Of a stretch of DNA of 64,000 bases, positions 26,436-33,672 are shown one piece after another. Under the pieces are notes generated by a model, which worked only from the letters and a program-made list of their open reading frames with translations, was not told the origin of the DNA and searched no databases. Every line of letters begins with the position of its first letter. Position 1 is the stretch's first letter. The position numbers and the translations under genes were made by a program. Origin of the DNA: JADKIH01 sp964595205 (GTDB taxonomy: Bacteria; Bacteroidota; Bacteroidia; AKYH767-A; 2013-40CM-41-45); contig CAZQOQ010000015.1 of assembly GCA_964595205.1 (NCBI GenBank), forward strand, positions 124,001 to 188,000. The letters are read 5' to 3'.

Positions 26436-26846
26436 TCAGGAACCGATGATATGCATGAGGGCGTGAACCTGGCTGTTCCATAGCAGCTTGTTGGCTTCTT
26501 TCTCATCTTCAGAAGCGAAGTCGGTGATGATTAAAGCCACGTCCCCTGTAATTTCATCCTGTTGTATCTCGAACTGGAAGTACGTCTCATCTTTTTTGTC
26601 ATCCGTTACCCACTTATACCTGATAAGCTGATTATCTTTCTTATTGACAATCCGGGCACGTTGTTCGGTTCCGTCCCAATGAAAGATAAAATCACCTTCA
26701 CGAATAGTTACTTTGTCGGCAAACCACTCTTCGAGGCTGCTTGCATTGCTGAGATAATTATAAAGTATTTTGGGAGATGACTTTATTTCGTACTCAATGG
26801 TGTATTTACTGCTTTTTTTAGCTTTGATATCTTGCTTCACGGTCAT
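26436..26846 (-). CDS. START-like domain protein (AHSA1-related)
   Basis: This 136-residue cytoplasmic protein has the Bacteroidota START-like pattern. It contains YTIEYEIKSSPKILYNYLSNASSLEEWFADKV (about residues 17-48), FHWDGTEQRARIV, and an acidic LIITDFASEDEKEANKLLWNSQVHALMHIIG end. The fold implies a hydrophobic ligand cavity, with no known ligand. Close relatives are restricted to Bacteroidota in my knowledge. It ends 17 bases from the convergent hypothetical gene. Confidence 0.8.
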   Translation of the reverse strand: MTVKQDIKAKKSSKYTIEYEIKSSPKILYNYLSNASSLEEWFADKVTIREGDFIFHWDGTEQRARIVNKKDNQLIRYKWVTDDKKDETYFQFEIQQDEITGDVALIITDFASEDEKEANKLLWNSQVHALMHIIGS

Positions 26847-27160
26847 TTAGTTAATTTAATGTCCCTTTTTTCAGAGTTGCTCAATATAGAGATTTTTTTT
26901 CGATTATAGGGATAAATAATAAGGATATTAAATGATGGGATGCATAGTACATCCCTTCTGACGAAATGAAACTTCAATATGACAGCGAAGCAGAAGAAAT
27001 TTCGACGGTACTCATCTCAAGGATTAAAAGCCTGAAAAAAATAGAAGATAAAAAAGTTTAAGATTATGTTGCGTTGGGAATTTGAATCTCAGCCTGAGTC
27101 CGAACTGATTCTGATTCTGTTTCTGAACTGTTTTTGATTAAGGCACTCCGTTTGGTTTAG
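26847..27160. other. Intergenic region downstream of tRNA-Met
   Basis: 314 bp between the START-like gene and the 3' end of tRNA-Met. A 31-codon frame at 26966-27061 (starting MKLQYDSEAEE) is open but has no supporting context. Nothing else is seen; no clear terminator hairpin follows the tRNA. Confidence 0.4.
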
Positions 27161-27234
27161 TAGCGAGGGAGGGAATCGAACCCTCCACCTCAGGGTTATG
27201 AATCCTGCGCTCTAACCACCTGAGCTACCTCGCC
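27161..27234 (-). tRNA. tRNA-Met (CAU anticodon)
   Basis: The 74-nt gene folds into a full cloverleaf on the minus strand. The acceptor stem pairs GGCGAGG with CCTCGCT (a G-U first pair), the D-arm is GCTC/GAGC, and the anticodon loop TTCATAA gives CAT. The T-arm is GAGGG-TTCGATT-CCCTC, the discriminator A, and CCA is not encoded. The G1-U72 pair and the anticodon stem argue against the initiator. Elongator Met is most likely; tRNA-Ile2 (lysidine-modified CAU) cannot be excluded. It is the last unit of the tandem array upstream. Confidence 0.93.
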
Positions 27235-27716
27235 AAATATTTTTTTTTCAAAGTACTAATCATTTATCGAACCCTTCTCCGCCGGCTGGCGGATATGAAT
27301 CCTGCGCTCTATCCACCTGAGCTACCTCGCCAAATATTTTTTTTCAAAGTACTAATCATTTATCTAACACTTCTCCGCCGGCTGGCGGATATGAATCCTG
27401 CGCTCTAACCACCTGAGCTACCTCGCCAAATATTTTTTTTCAAAGTACTAATCATTTATCGAACCCTTCTCCGCCAGCTGGCGGATATGAATCCTGCGCT
27501 CTAACCACCTGAGCTACCTCGCCAAATATTTTTTTTTCAAAGTACTAATCATTTATCGAACCCTTCTCCGCCAGCTGGCGGATATGAATCCTGCGCTCTA
27601 ACCACCTGAGCTACCTCGCCAAATATTTTTTTTCAAAGTACTAATCATTTTTCGAACCCTTCTCCGCCAGCTGGCGGATATGAATCCTGCGCTCTAACCA
27701 CCTGAGCTACCTCGCC
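27235..27716 (-). repeat. Five tandem 96-97 bp units made of a 5' half tRNA-Met plus a 16-bp palindrome
   Basis: Read on the minus strand, five units begin at 27716, 27620, 27523, 27427 and 27331, and the intact tRNA begins at 27234, with a spacing of 96 or 97 bp throughout. Each starts with the first 37 or so nt of the tRNA (acceptor 5' strand, D-arm, anticodon 5' stem and CAT loop). After ATA the sequence switches to a palindrome, TCCGCCAGCTGGCGGA or a one-base variant (plus-strand positions 27278, 27374, 27470, 27567 and 27663). It then keeps a T-loop-like GGGTTCGAT (altered in units 2 and 5) and ends in an AT-rich spacer. The 3' acceptor half is missing, so no unit can form a tRNA. Units differ by scattered substitutions, which argues against an assembly artefact. 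Confidence 0.93.
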
Positions 27717-27728
27717 AAAAATGGGGTG

Positions 27729-27759
27729 CAAATATCTTAATTGCTTTAATGAATTCAAA
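27729..27759 (-). promoter_or_regulatory. Putative promoter of the half-tRNA array and tRNA-Met
   Basis: On the minus strand: TTTG (27756-27759), a 19-bp spacer and GATATTTG (27729-27736), one mismatch from TAnnTTTG. It ends 12 bases before the first half-tRNA unit, so transcription would pass through all five units into the intact tRNA. Confidence 0.5.
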
Positions 27760-27973
27760 TTATTTTCTGGCGATAATTTGTACTTCACTGCATTTTATTT
27801 TTTGGAGTTTTTGCTGGGATATTAAGCTGGGATTCAAAAAAGTTTATCCCTCGGGGGAATTTGTAAATAAGGGTATAAAATCCCGTTCGCCCTTTTTATA
27901 AGAGCAAAAGCAGATTACGATCACAAGTTGAATCTTAAGAGAAAAAAACTAAAATACCGTGACTCTTTAATCT

Positions 27974-28002
27974 AAAAACCCTGGCAACCACCAGGGTTTT
28001 TT
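27974..28002 (-). terminator. Rho-independent terminator after the Hc1-like gene
   Basis: A 7-bp stem, ACCCTGG and CCAGGGT, around a 6-nt loop, flanked by A- and T-runs on both sides. On the minus strand it follows the Hc1-like stop codon by a few bases and could also act in the other direction. Confidence 0.75.
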
Positions 28003-28007
28003 ACATT

Positions 28008-28196
28008 TTAAGATTGTGGTGCGTCAGATTTTTTCCTTTCCTGAATGGCATCACGCATTTCCTGGCAGGCACGTTTAACATCCTGAAGTCCTTTACGAAC
28101 TCTGGTTCCTGCAGCTGCATTGCCTTTTTCAGAAAACTTAATAACATCTTCCTCAATGGCTGCTAACAGTTGTTTGATTTTTTCGTATTCTTTCAT
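28008..28196 (-). CDS. Histone H1-like protein (Hc1 family)
   Basis: This 62-residue protein matches the short Hc1-like proteins common in Bacteroidota: MKEYEKIKQLLAAIEEDVIKF, then TRVRKGLQDVKRACQEMRDAIQERKK. It is mostly helical, with a basic C-terminal half and no membrane segment. The family is assigned to DNA binding by similarity to chlamydial Hc1; nucleoid function in Bacteroidota is not firmly shown. It has its own terminator and lies about 60 bases downstream of the serine-palmitoyltransferase-like gene. Confidence 0.8.
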   Translation of the reverse strand: MKEYEKIKQLLAAIEEDVIKFSEKGNAAAGTRVRKGLQDVKRACQEMRDAIQERKKSDAPQS

Positions 28197-28253
28197 TTGC
28201 TGTGGGGTTTTTGAATTTGATAGACTTGTTTATTGGAACATTTAATTTCTTTT

Positions 28254-29495
28254 TCAGAACGCAGCTATTTTGTCGGACATATACTCACCGGCTTTTAATT
28301 TTACGTATGCTTTATTGAATGCGTCGATGGTATATTCAACATCTTTTAATGTATGAACCGCTGTTGGTATCAGTCGAAGAATAATTACGCCTTTTGGCAC
28401 TACCGGGTAAACAACCATCGAGCAGAAAATGTCATAATTCTCCCTCATGTCGTAAATCAGGTTGGTGGCCTCTCCAATTGTTCCGCTCATATATACAGGC
28501 GTAACAGGCGATTGCGTTTTTCCTATATCAAATCCTGCTTTCTTAAGTCCGCTCTGAAGTGCATTGACGATTTTCCACAGGTTATCTTTCAATTCGGGCT
28601 GACTGCGTAGTAATTCCAGTCGTTTTAATGCACCCATCACAAGCGCCGATGGAAGGGTCTTTGCGAAAATCTGTGATCGCATGTTGTATCGCAGATATTC
28701 AACAACATCTTCCCGGCTGGAGATAAATCCGCCGATCATTGCCATACTCTTTGCAAACGTTCCGAAATAGATATCGATCTGATCCTGCACTCCCTGTTCT
28801 TCCGCCGTTCCCGCACCCGTTTTTCCCATCGTCCCAAATCCATGTGCATCATCCACAAAGAGCCTGAAATCAAAGCGCTCTTTCAGCTTAACAATGTCTT
28901 TCAAACGGCCCATATCTCCACTCATTCCGAATACTCCTTCGGTAATAACTAATATGGATCCACCAGTTTCACTTACAATTCTCGTCGCGCGCTCAAGTTG
29001 CTTTTCACAATTGGCGATGTCGTTGTGAGGAAATACAAATCGTTTTCCCATATGCAAACGAACACCATCGATAATGCAGGCATGACTCTCGGAATCATAT
29101 ACTATTACATCATGACGATCAACCAGGCAGTCGATCGCCGAAACCATTCCCTGGTACCCGTAATTTAACAGGATCGTATCTTCTTTGCCGGTAAACTCCG
29201 ACAATTCATTTTCCAGCTTTTCATGATGGTTGGTATTCCCTGACATCATTCGCGCACCCATCGGAGAAGCGAAACCGAATTTGGCTCCGCCTTCTTCATC
29301 TGCTTTCCTAACCTCCGGATGATTTGCTAAACCGAGATAATTGTTAAGACTCCAAATCAGTCGTTCCTTTCCCCTGAATATCATTCGGGTTCCAATATCA
29401 CCCTCAAGTTTTGGAAAAGTAAAATACCCATGAGAATCCTTTGCATGCTGACCTATCGGCCCCCGGTTCTTTTTTATCTTTTCAAATAAATCCAC
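28254..29495 (-). CDS. Alpha-oxoamine synthase family PLP enzyme (serine palmitoyltransferase-like)
   Basis: This 413-residue enzyme is of the KBL/AONS/SPT fold. It decarboxylatively joins an amino acid to an acyl thioester. Landmarks are WSLNNYLGLANHPEV (about residues 48-62), the glycine loop NYGYQGMVSA, the cofactor-binding DDAHGFGTMG and the PLP lysine in GTFAKSMAMIGGF (about residue 250). Bacteroidota carry such genes for sphingolipid or sulfonolipid bases, with serine or cysteate as substrate; which one cannot be told here. The start is GTG at 29495. The gene is alone, with 398 bp of non-coding DNA upstream. Confidence 0.85.
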   Translation of the reverse strand: MDLFEKIKKNRGPIGQHAKDSHGYFTFPKLEGDIGTRMIFRGKERLIWSLNNYLGLANHPEVRKADEEGGAKFGFASPMGARMMSGNTNHHEKLENELSEFTGKEDTILLNYGYQGMVSAIDCLVDRHDVIVYDSESHACIIDGVRLHMGKRFVFPHNDIANCEKQLERATRIVSETGGSILVITEGVFGMSGDMGRLKDIVKLKERFDFRLFVDDAHGFGTMGKTGAGTAEEQGVQDQIDIYFGTFAKSMAMIGGFISSREDVVEYLRYNMRSQIFAKTLPSALVMGALKRLELLRSQPELKDNLWKIVNALQSGLKKAGFDIGKTQSPVTPVYMSGTIGEATNLIYDMRENYDIFCSMVVYPVVPKGVIILRLIPTAVHTLKDVEYTIDAFNKAYVKLKAGEYMSDKIAAF

Positions 29496-29893
29496 CTTTT
29501 TACGATTTTCCTTGTTTGTTTAATTTATATCAAATCTTTTTAAAACAAAAAACCTGACTTTGAATTTAGCCTGTTTTTTCAGCCAATAGGGGCAAAAGTA
29601 ATTATTTTGAAATAAAATCCAAGCATAGCGAACATTTTGAATATCGTTCCCCGATTTACTTACCGGCCTTCATATTATTATTAGGTATGCTCAAACAAAT
29701 TCATTTAATATTCAATTTTCTCCAATGGAGTTATAAATACGTAACAATCAAATTATTAACGATTATTATTTCAAGTTAATTTTGTCTGTTTATCAGCCTC
29801 ATTTCATAATCCAACTGTCATTTTAATGAAATATAGTAATTGTATAAATTAAAAAACTGATTTTTACCGCCCATAAAATTGAATCATCAAACT
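29496..29893. other. Divergent intergenic region
   Basis: 398 bp, AT-rich, between the divergent SPT-like gene and the choice-of-anchor B gene. It must hold both promoters, but no convincing TTTG/TAnnTTTG pair stands out. No repeat or RNA gene is seen. Confidence 0.45.
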
Positions 29894-32272
29894 ATGAAGA
29901 AACTATACTCTGTAATTGCTTTTTTATTCAGTCTCAATGCATTTTCTCAGAACCTGCAACTCGCCGCTTATCTGAATTATAATGGTGTTCCGCTGGCTAA
30001 TATTAACGGATTTGTAGATACGCTCGGAAACGAATACGCTCTTGTCGGTACTTATTATGGCCTCGATATCGTTGATGTTACTGTTCCTTCGAACCCAGTT
30101 ATTAAATTTTCCGTGTATGGTCCCCAGTCCGAATGGAGAGAAGTAAAAACCTATCGAAAATATGCATACGTAACAACTGAAGGCGGGGGTGGATTAACAG
30201 TTGTTGACCTCAGCCAGCTACCCGATACATTCTACTTTAAGCAATATACGGGTGACGGATTAATTGCAAATCAACTCGGTTCCATTCATGCCCTGCATTG
30301 TGATACCGCAACCGGATACCTCTATCTTTATGGAAGTGATATCGGTTCAGGAAATACTATTTTTCTTGATCTAACCGATCCCTGGAATCCAGCATATGCC
30401 GGACAATACGAATTTCCTTCAGGAGGGAATACTGCATACGTTCATGATGGAATTGTTTCAAACGATACCATGTACGAAGCGCATATCTACTCGGGATTTT
30501 TTGCCGTGGTTGATGTGAGAAATAAATCAAACCCTGTACTGCTTGCAACGCAGAATACGCCCACAAACTTTACCCACAATACGTGGCTTTCGGATAATCA
30601 CAAAACACTTTTTACAACCGACGAAAACAACGGATCATTCCTTGGCGCCTACGACATTTCCGATCTTTCCAATATCAGGGAATTATCCAGATTTCAAACC
30701 GCTCCCGGCAGTGGCGCAATCATTCACAACACACATATCCTGAATGATTATGCAATCACCTCATGGTATAAAGAAGGAGTTGTTATCACCGACGTGTCTC
30801 ATCCTGATAATCCGATCGAAGTCGGGCATTACGATACTTACACCCAGGGTGCCGGTGGCGGCTTCAATGGATGCTGGGGAGTTTACCCGTTTCTGCCTTC
30901 GGGAACGATCGTAGCATCCGACATCGACAACGGACTTTATGTTTTATCACCGACCTACATCAGGGGATGTTACCTTGAAGGAACCGTGACTGACAGCGTA
31001 ACAAATAATTTATTGAGCGGTGTGCTGGTGGAAGTGCTTACAACAACTATCAGCAGGACTTCTGATATTTCAGGTGAGTTTAAAACAGGAACTGCTGTTG
31101 CCGGGTCATACGATATCCGTTTTTCCAAGGCTGGTTACTACTCACGGACTGTTAACGTTAGTCTGAATAACGGAGTACTCACAGCACTGAATGTGCTGCT
31201 TGTGCCAATCCCGACTTTTGCATTTTCAGGAACCGTTACAGATAGTCTTACCGGTCTGCCGGTCGCCGGCGCATCTGTATTCCTCGAAGGCCCGGGACTG
31301 AACTATAATGCCACTTCAGATGTGAATGGTGAATTCACAATTCCTTCTGTTGTTCCGGAAACCTATACGATGAATGCCGGCAAATGGGGATATCGCACAA
31401 GCTGTGTTTCCATGACACTCACACAGGGCATGCCGCTTAATGCAGTGATTGCAGAAGGATACTACGATGATTTTACGTTCGATTTCGGATGGACGGTAAA
31501 CGGATCATCATCCAATGCGTGGGAACGAGGTGAGCCGGTTGGAACTTTCGATGATAACCTGGTTGAAATCAATCCTGATTTTGACGTGACGACCGATTGC
31601 AGTTCTTCATGTTATGTTACTGACAACGGAGGAGGAACCTTCTCATCGCATGATGTGGATAACGGAAATACCATTCTTACTTCCCCGGTTTTTGACGCTA
31701 CTATTTATGCCGATCCGCATATTAGCTATTCACGTCGTTTTTTAGATAACAGTTACAATCTGAATCAGCCCAACGATACCATGAAAATCAGGTTATCGAA
31801 CGGATTTACCGATGTGGTGCTTGAAACGATCGAGGTGAATAGTCCTTCCAACGGTTCATGGTTGTTTTCGTCATTTTTAATTTCATCATTGATTACACCG
31901 ACATCGACTATGCAACTCTCTGTTGAAATAGAAGACTACCCTGCGGGAAATGTACTGGAAGGCGCCTTCGATCAGTTTGAAGTTACCGGCCAGTTGCTTA
32001 CCGCTACCGGTAGAATTGAAAAGAATGAGTCAGCTTTAACGGTATTTCCGAATCCTTTCAAAGATGAGCTGACACTGAACAGCCGGGAACTGACTGCTTC
32101 GCGGGAATTAAAAGTCTGCATTAAGGATATTTTGGGAAGAGTAGTATTCAGTAATGTAATTAGCGGTTTTTCCGGCAGTATGCGCCTGGGCAAGGAACTT
32201 CAGCCGGGAATTTACCTGTTGACTGCAGATGATGGACTACAAAAGCGGACGGTGAAAATCGTTAAAGAATAA
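29894..32272 (+). CDS. Secreted choice-of-anchor B family protein with CarboxypepD_reg repeats and T9SS tail
   Basis: This 792-residue surface protein starts at ATG 29894 with a signal peptide ending AFSQN. Residues about 20-350 form an LVIVD-type beta-propeller of the choice-of-anchor B family (ALVGTYYGLDIVDVT, GGLTVVDLSQLP, NTIFLDLTDPWNP, TDVSHPDNPIEVG). Two carboxypeptidase-regulatory-like domains follow (GTVTDSVTNNLLSGVLVEV and GTVTDSLTGLPVAGASVFL), then a jelly-roll-like region. A T9SS sorting domain ends it (VFPNPFKDEL, IKDILGRVVF, LQPGIYLL). Function is likely adhesive or binding; no catalytic residues were identified. Confidence 0.85.
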   Translation: MKKLYSVIAFLFSLNAFSQNLQLAAYLNYNGVPLANINGFVDTLGNEYALVGTYYGLDIVDVTVPSNPVIKFSVYGPQSEWREVKTYRKYAYVTTEGGGGLTVVDLSQLPDTFYFKQYTGDGLIANQLGSIHALHCDTATGYLYLYGSDIGSGNTIFLDLTDPWNPAYAGQYEFPSGGNTAYVHDGIVSNDTMYEAHIYSGFFAVVDVRNKSNPVLLATQNTPTNFTHNTWLSDNHKTLFTTDENNGSFLGAYDISDLSNIRELSRFQTAPGSGAIIHNTHILNDYAITSWYKEGVVITDVSHPDNPIEVGHYDTYTQGAGGGFNGCWGVYPFLPSGTIVASDIDNGLYVLSPTYIRGCYLEGTVTDSVTNNLLSGVLVEVLTTTISRTSDISGEFKTGTAVAGSYDIRFSKAGYYSRTVNVSLNNGVLTALNVLLVPIPTFAFSGTVTDSLTGLPVAGASVFLEGPGLNYNATSDVNGEFTIPSVVPETYTMNAGKWGYRTSCVSMTLTQGMPLNAVIAEGYYDDFTFDFGWTVNGSSSNAWERGEPVGTFDDNLVEINPDFDVTTDCSSSCYVTDNGGGTFSSHDVDNGNTILTSPVFDATIYADPHISYSRRFLDNSYNLNQPNDTMKIRLSNGFTDVVLETIEVNSPSNGSWLFSSFLISSLITPTSTMQLSVEIEDYPAGNVLEGAFDQFEVTGQLLTATGRIEKNESALTVFPNPFKDELTLNSRELTASRELKVCIKDILGRVVFSNVISGFSGSMRLGKELQPGIYLLTADDGLQKRTVKIVKE

Positions 32273-32314
32273 AAAGTATGGGGTGATCGTTTATGATCAT
32301 AGGTCAAAACCAAG

Positions 32315-32363
32315 TCAAATTTCAAAAATCAGAAATCAAAAATCAAAAATCAAAAATCAAAAG
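32315..32363. repeat. Intergenic heptamer repeat (TCAAAAA)
   Basis: Seven in-phase 7-bp units of the form TCAAAAA with single-base variants, between the choice-of-anchor B gene and the bamD promoter. The same heptamer recurs at 42181-42229 and 49621-49734. Confidence 0.8.
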
Positions 32364-32402
32364 GGCCATCAGGATAATGCGTTTTTGACCTTTCACTTTT
32401 AA

Positions 32403-32432
32403 CTTGGTTTCAACGGATTTTTCCTATCTTTG
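32403..32432 (+). promoter_or_regulatory. Promoter of the bamD operon
   Basis: CTTG at 32403-32406, an 18-bp spacer and TATCTTTG at 32425-32432, a perfect TAnnTTTG. The bamD ATG starts 8 bases after the last G, so the leader would be only a few bases or absent. Confidence 0.6.
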
Positions 32433-32439
32433 CCCGCCC

Positions 32440-33249
32440 ATGAAAAAGCTCCTTTCCGGACTATTTTGCCTCATTTTACTGCACTCATCATGCAGTGATT
32501 ATACGAAGATTCAAAAGGGACGGGACATGGATGCAAAACTGGACCTGGCAATCAAGCTATATAATAAGGGCGATTATTTCAAGGCTTTGCCTTTACTGGA
32601 GGAGTTGATAACGGTGTATCGCGGAACCAAGAAGGCAGAAAAGACCTATTATTATTATGCTTATACGAATTACAGGCTGAGCGATTATGAATCAGCAGCC
32701 TATGATTTCGAGACATTTGCCAGGACATTCCCAAGCAGCGAGTTTGCAGAGGAATGTTCATACATGCATGCATATTGCTATTACCAGAATTCTCCTCAGT
32801 ATTCGCTCGATCAGACCAACACGATCAAAGCGATAAACGAATTGCAGCTGTTTACTGACCGTTATCCGCAGAGTACGATAATAGAACAGTGTAATAAGCT
32901 GATCGACATATTAAGAGGCAAATTGGAATTGAAAGCCTATAAGAATGCAGAGATGTATTATGATATGGATTCCTACAAGGCAGCGATTACATCCTATAAA
33001 GTACTGTTGCACGATTTCCCTTCTACCAATTTCAGGGAGGATGCGTTGTTTAAAATAGTAAAGGCAAATTATTTCCTTGCGGAAAACAGTTTTGAAGAAA
33101 AGAAAGCTGCCAGGTATGCAGACACGATGGTTGCCTATTCCGAGTTTGTTTCTGCATTTCCGGAGAGCAGGTTGAAGGGCAAGGCTGATGATATAAAAGA
33201 ATTGACACAGAAAAAATTAGACAAATTAAATTCACGATTAACACAATAG
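32440..33249 (+). CDS. bamD: Outer membrane assembly lipoprotein BamD
   Basis: This 269-residue lipoprotein begins MKKLLSGLFCLILLHSSCSD, with a lipobox (HSSC) and Cys18 as the lipidated residue. The mature part is a chain of TPR helices typical of BamD/YfiO (LYNKGDYFKALPLLEELI, FETFARTFPSSEFAEECSYM, SYKVLLHDFPSTNF). BamD works with BamA to fold outer-membrane beta-barrels. The ATG at 32440 begins the signal peptide; an upstream frame to 32404 would include the promoter. It starts the bamD-rpoZ-coaBC-DUF4835 operon, a conserved Bacteroidota arrangement. Confidence 0.9.
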   Translation: MKKLLSGLFCLILLHSSCSDYTKIQKGRDMDAKLDLAIKLYNKGDYFKALPLLEELITVYRGTKKAEKTYYYYAYTNYRLSDYESAAYDFETFARTFPSSEFAEECSYMHAYCYYQNSPQYSLDQTNTIKAINELQLFTDRYPQSTIIEQCNKLIDILRGKLELKAYKNAEMYYDMDSYKAAITSYKVLLHDFPSTNFREDALFKIVKANYFLAENSFEEKKAARYADTMVAYSEFVSAFPESRLKGKADDIKELTQKKLDKLNSRLTQ

Positions 33250-33271
33250 AATCCTCAAAATAAATACAGCC

Positions 33272-33601
33272 ATGAATTACAAATCAGAAGTAAGCACAAC
33301 GGTGACCAGAAACATTCCTGACTTCGACAGAAAAACGGGAAACATTTATGAATCACTGGTCATTATTTCTAAGCGCGCCAACCAGATAGCGAGTGAAATG
33401 AAAGATGAACTGAATTCAAAACTCTCAGAGTTTAATTCTTCGACAGATAATCTTGAAGAGATATTTGAGAATCGCGAGCAGATTGAGATTTCAAAGTATT
33501 ATGAGCGTTTGCCTAAGCCGACATTGATTGCTGTTCAGGAATTCACAGAAAATAAGATATACTACCGGAATCCTGTTTCTGAGAAAAACGAAAATATCTG
33601 A
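33272..33601 (+). CDS. rpoZ: RNA polymerase omega subunit (Rpb6-like, Bacteroidota type)
   Basis: This 109-residue protein has the omega/Rpb6 signature NIYESLVIISKRANQIASEMKDEL (about residues 24-47), which packs on the beta-prime C-terminus, and a Bacteroidota-specific acidic C-terminal half (DNLEEIFENREQIEISKYYERLPKP). It stabilises RNA polymerase. It sits 22 bases after bamD and 71 bases before coaBC, the standard place for this gene in the phylum. Confidence 0.88.
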   Translation: MNYKSEVSTTVTRNIPDFDRKTGNIYESLVIISKRANQIASEMKDELNSKLSEFNSSTDNLEEIFENREQIEISKYYERLPKPTLIAVQEFTENKIYYRNPVSEKNENI

Positions 33602-33672
33602 ATCGAATGATATAACGAAGTTGAAATCCAGGACGTAACTGTTTTGGATTTTTTCGTTTAAGTTAGATAATC

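Noticed and set aside
26966..27061. 31-codon small frame (MKLQYDSEAEE...)
   Set aside because: Short frames are expected by chance in AT-rich DNA, and no promoter or homology could be argued. It is mentioned only in the intergenic note.
27235..27716. CRISPR-like array
   Set aside because: The units have regular spacing but the whole 96-97 bp is repeated, without unique spacers. No cas genes are near, and the repeat contains tRNA halves.
27161..27716. att-site duplication by an integrated element
   Set aside because: Integrases normally duplicate the tRNA 3' end. Here the 5' half is repeated, and no integrase or other mobile gene is in the window.
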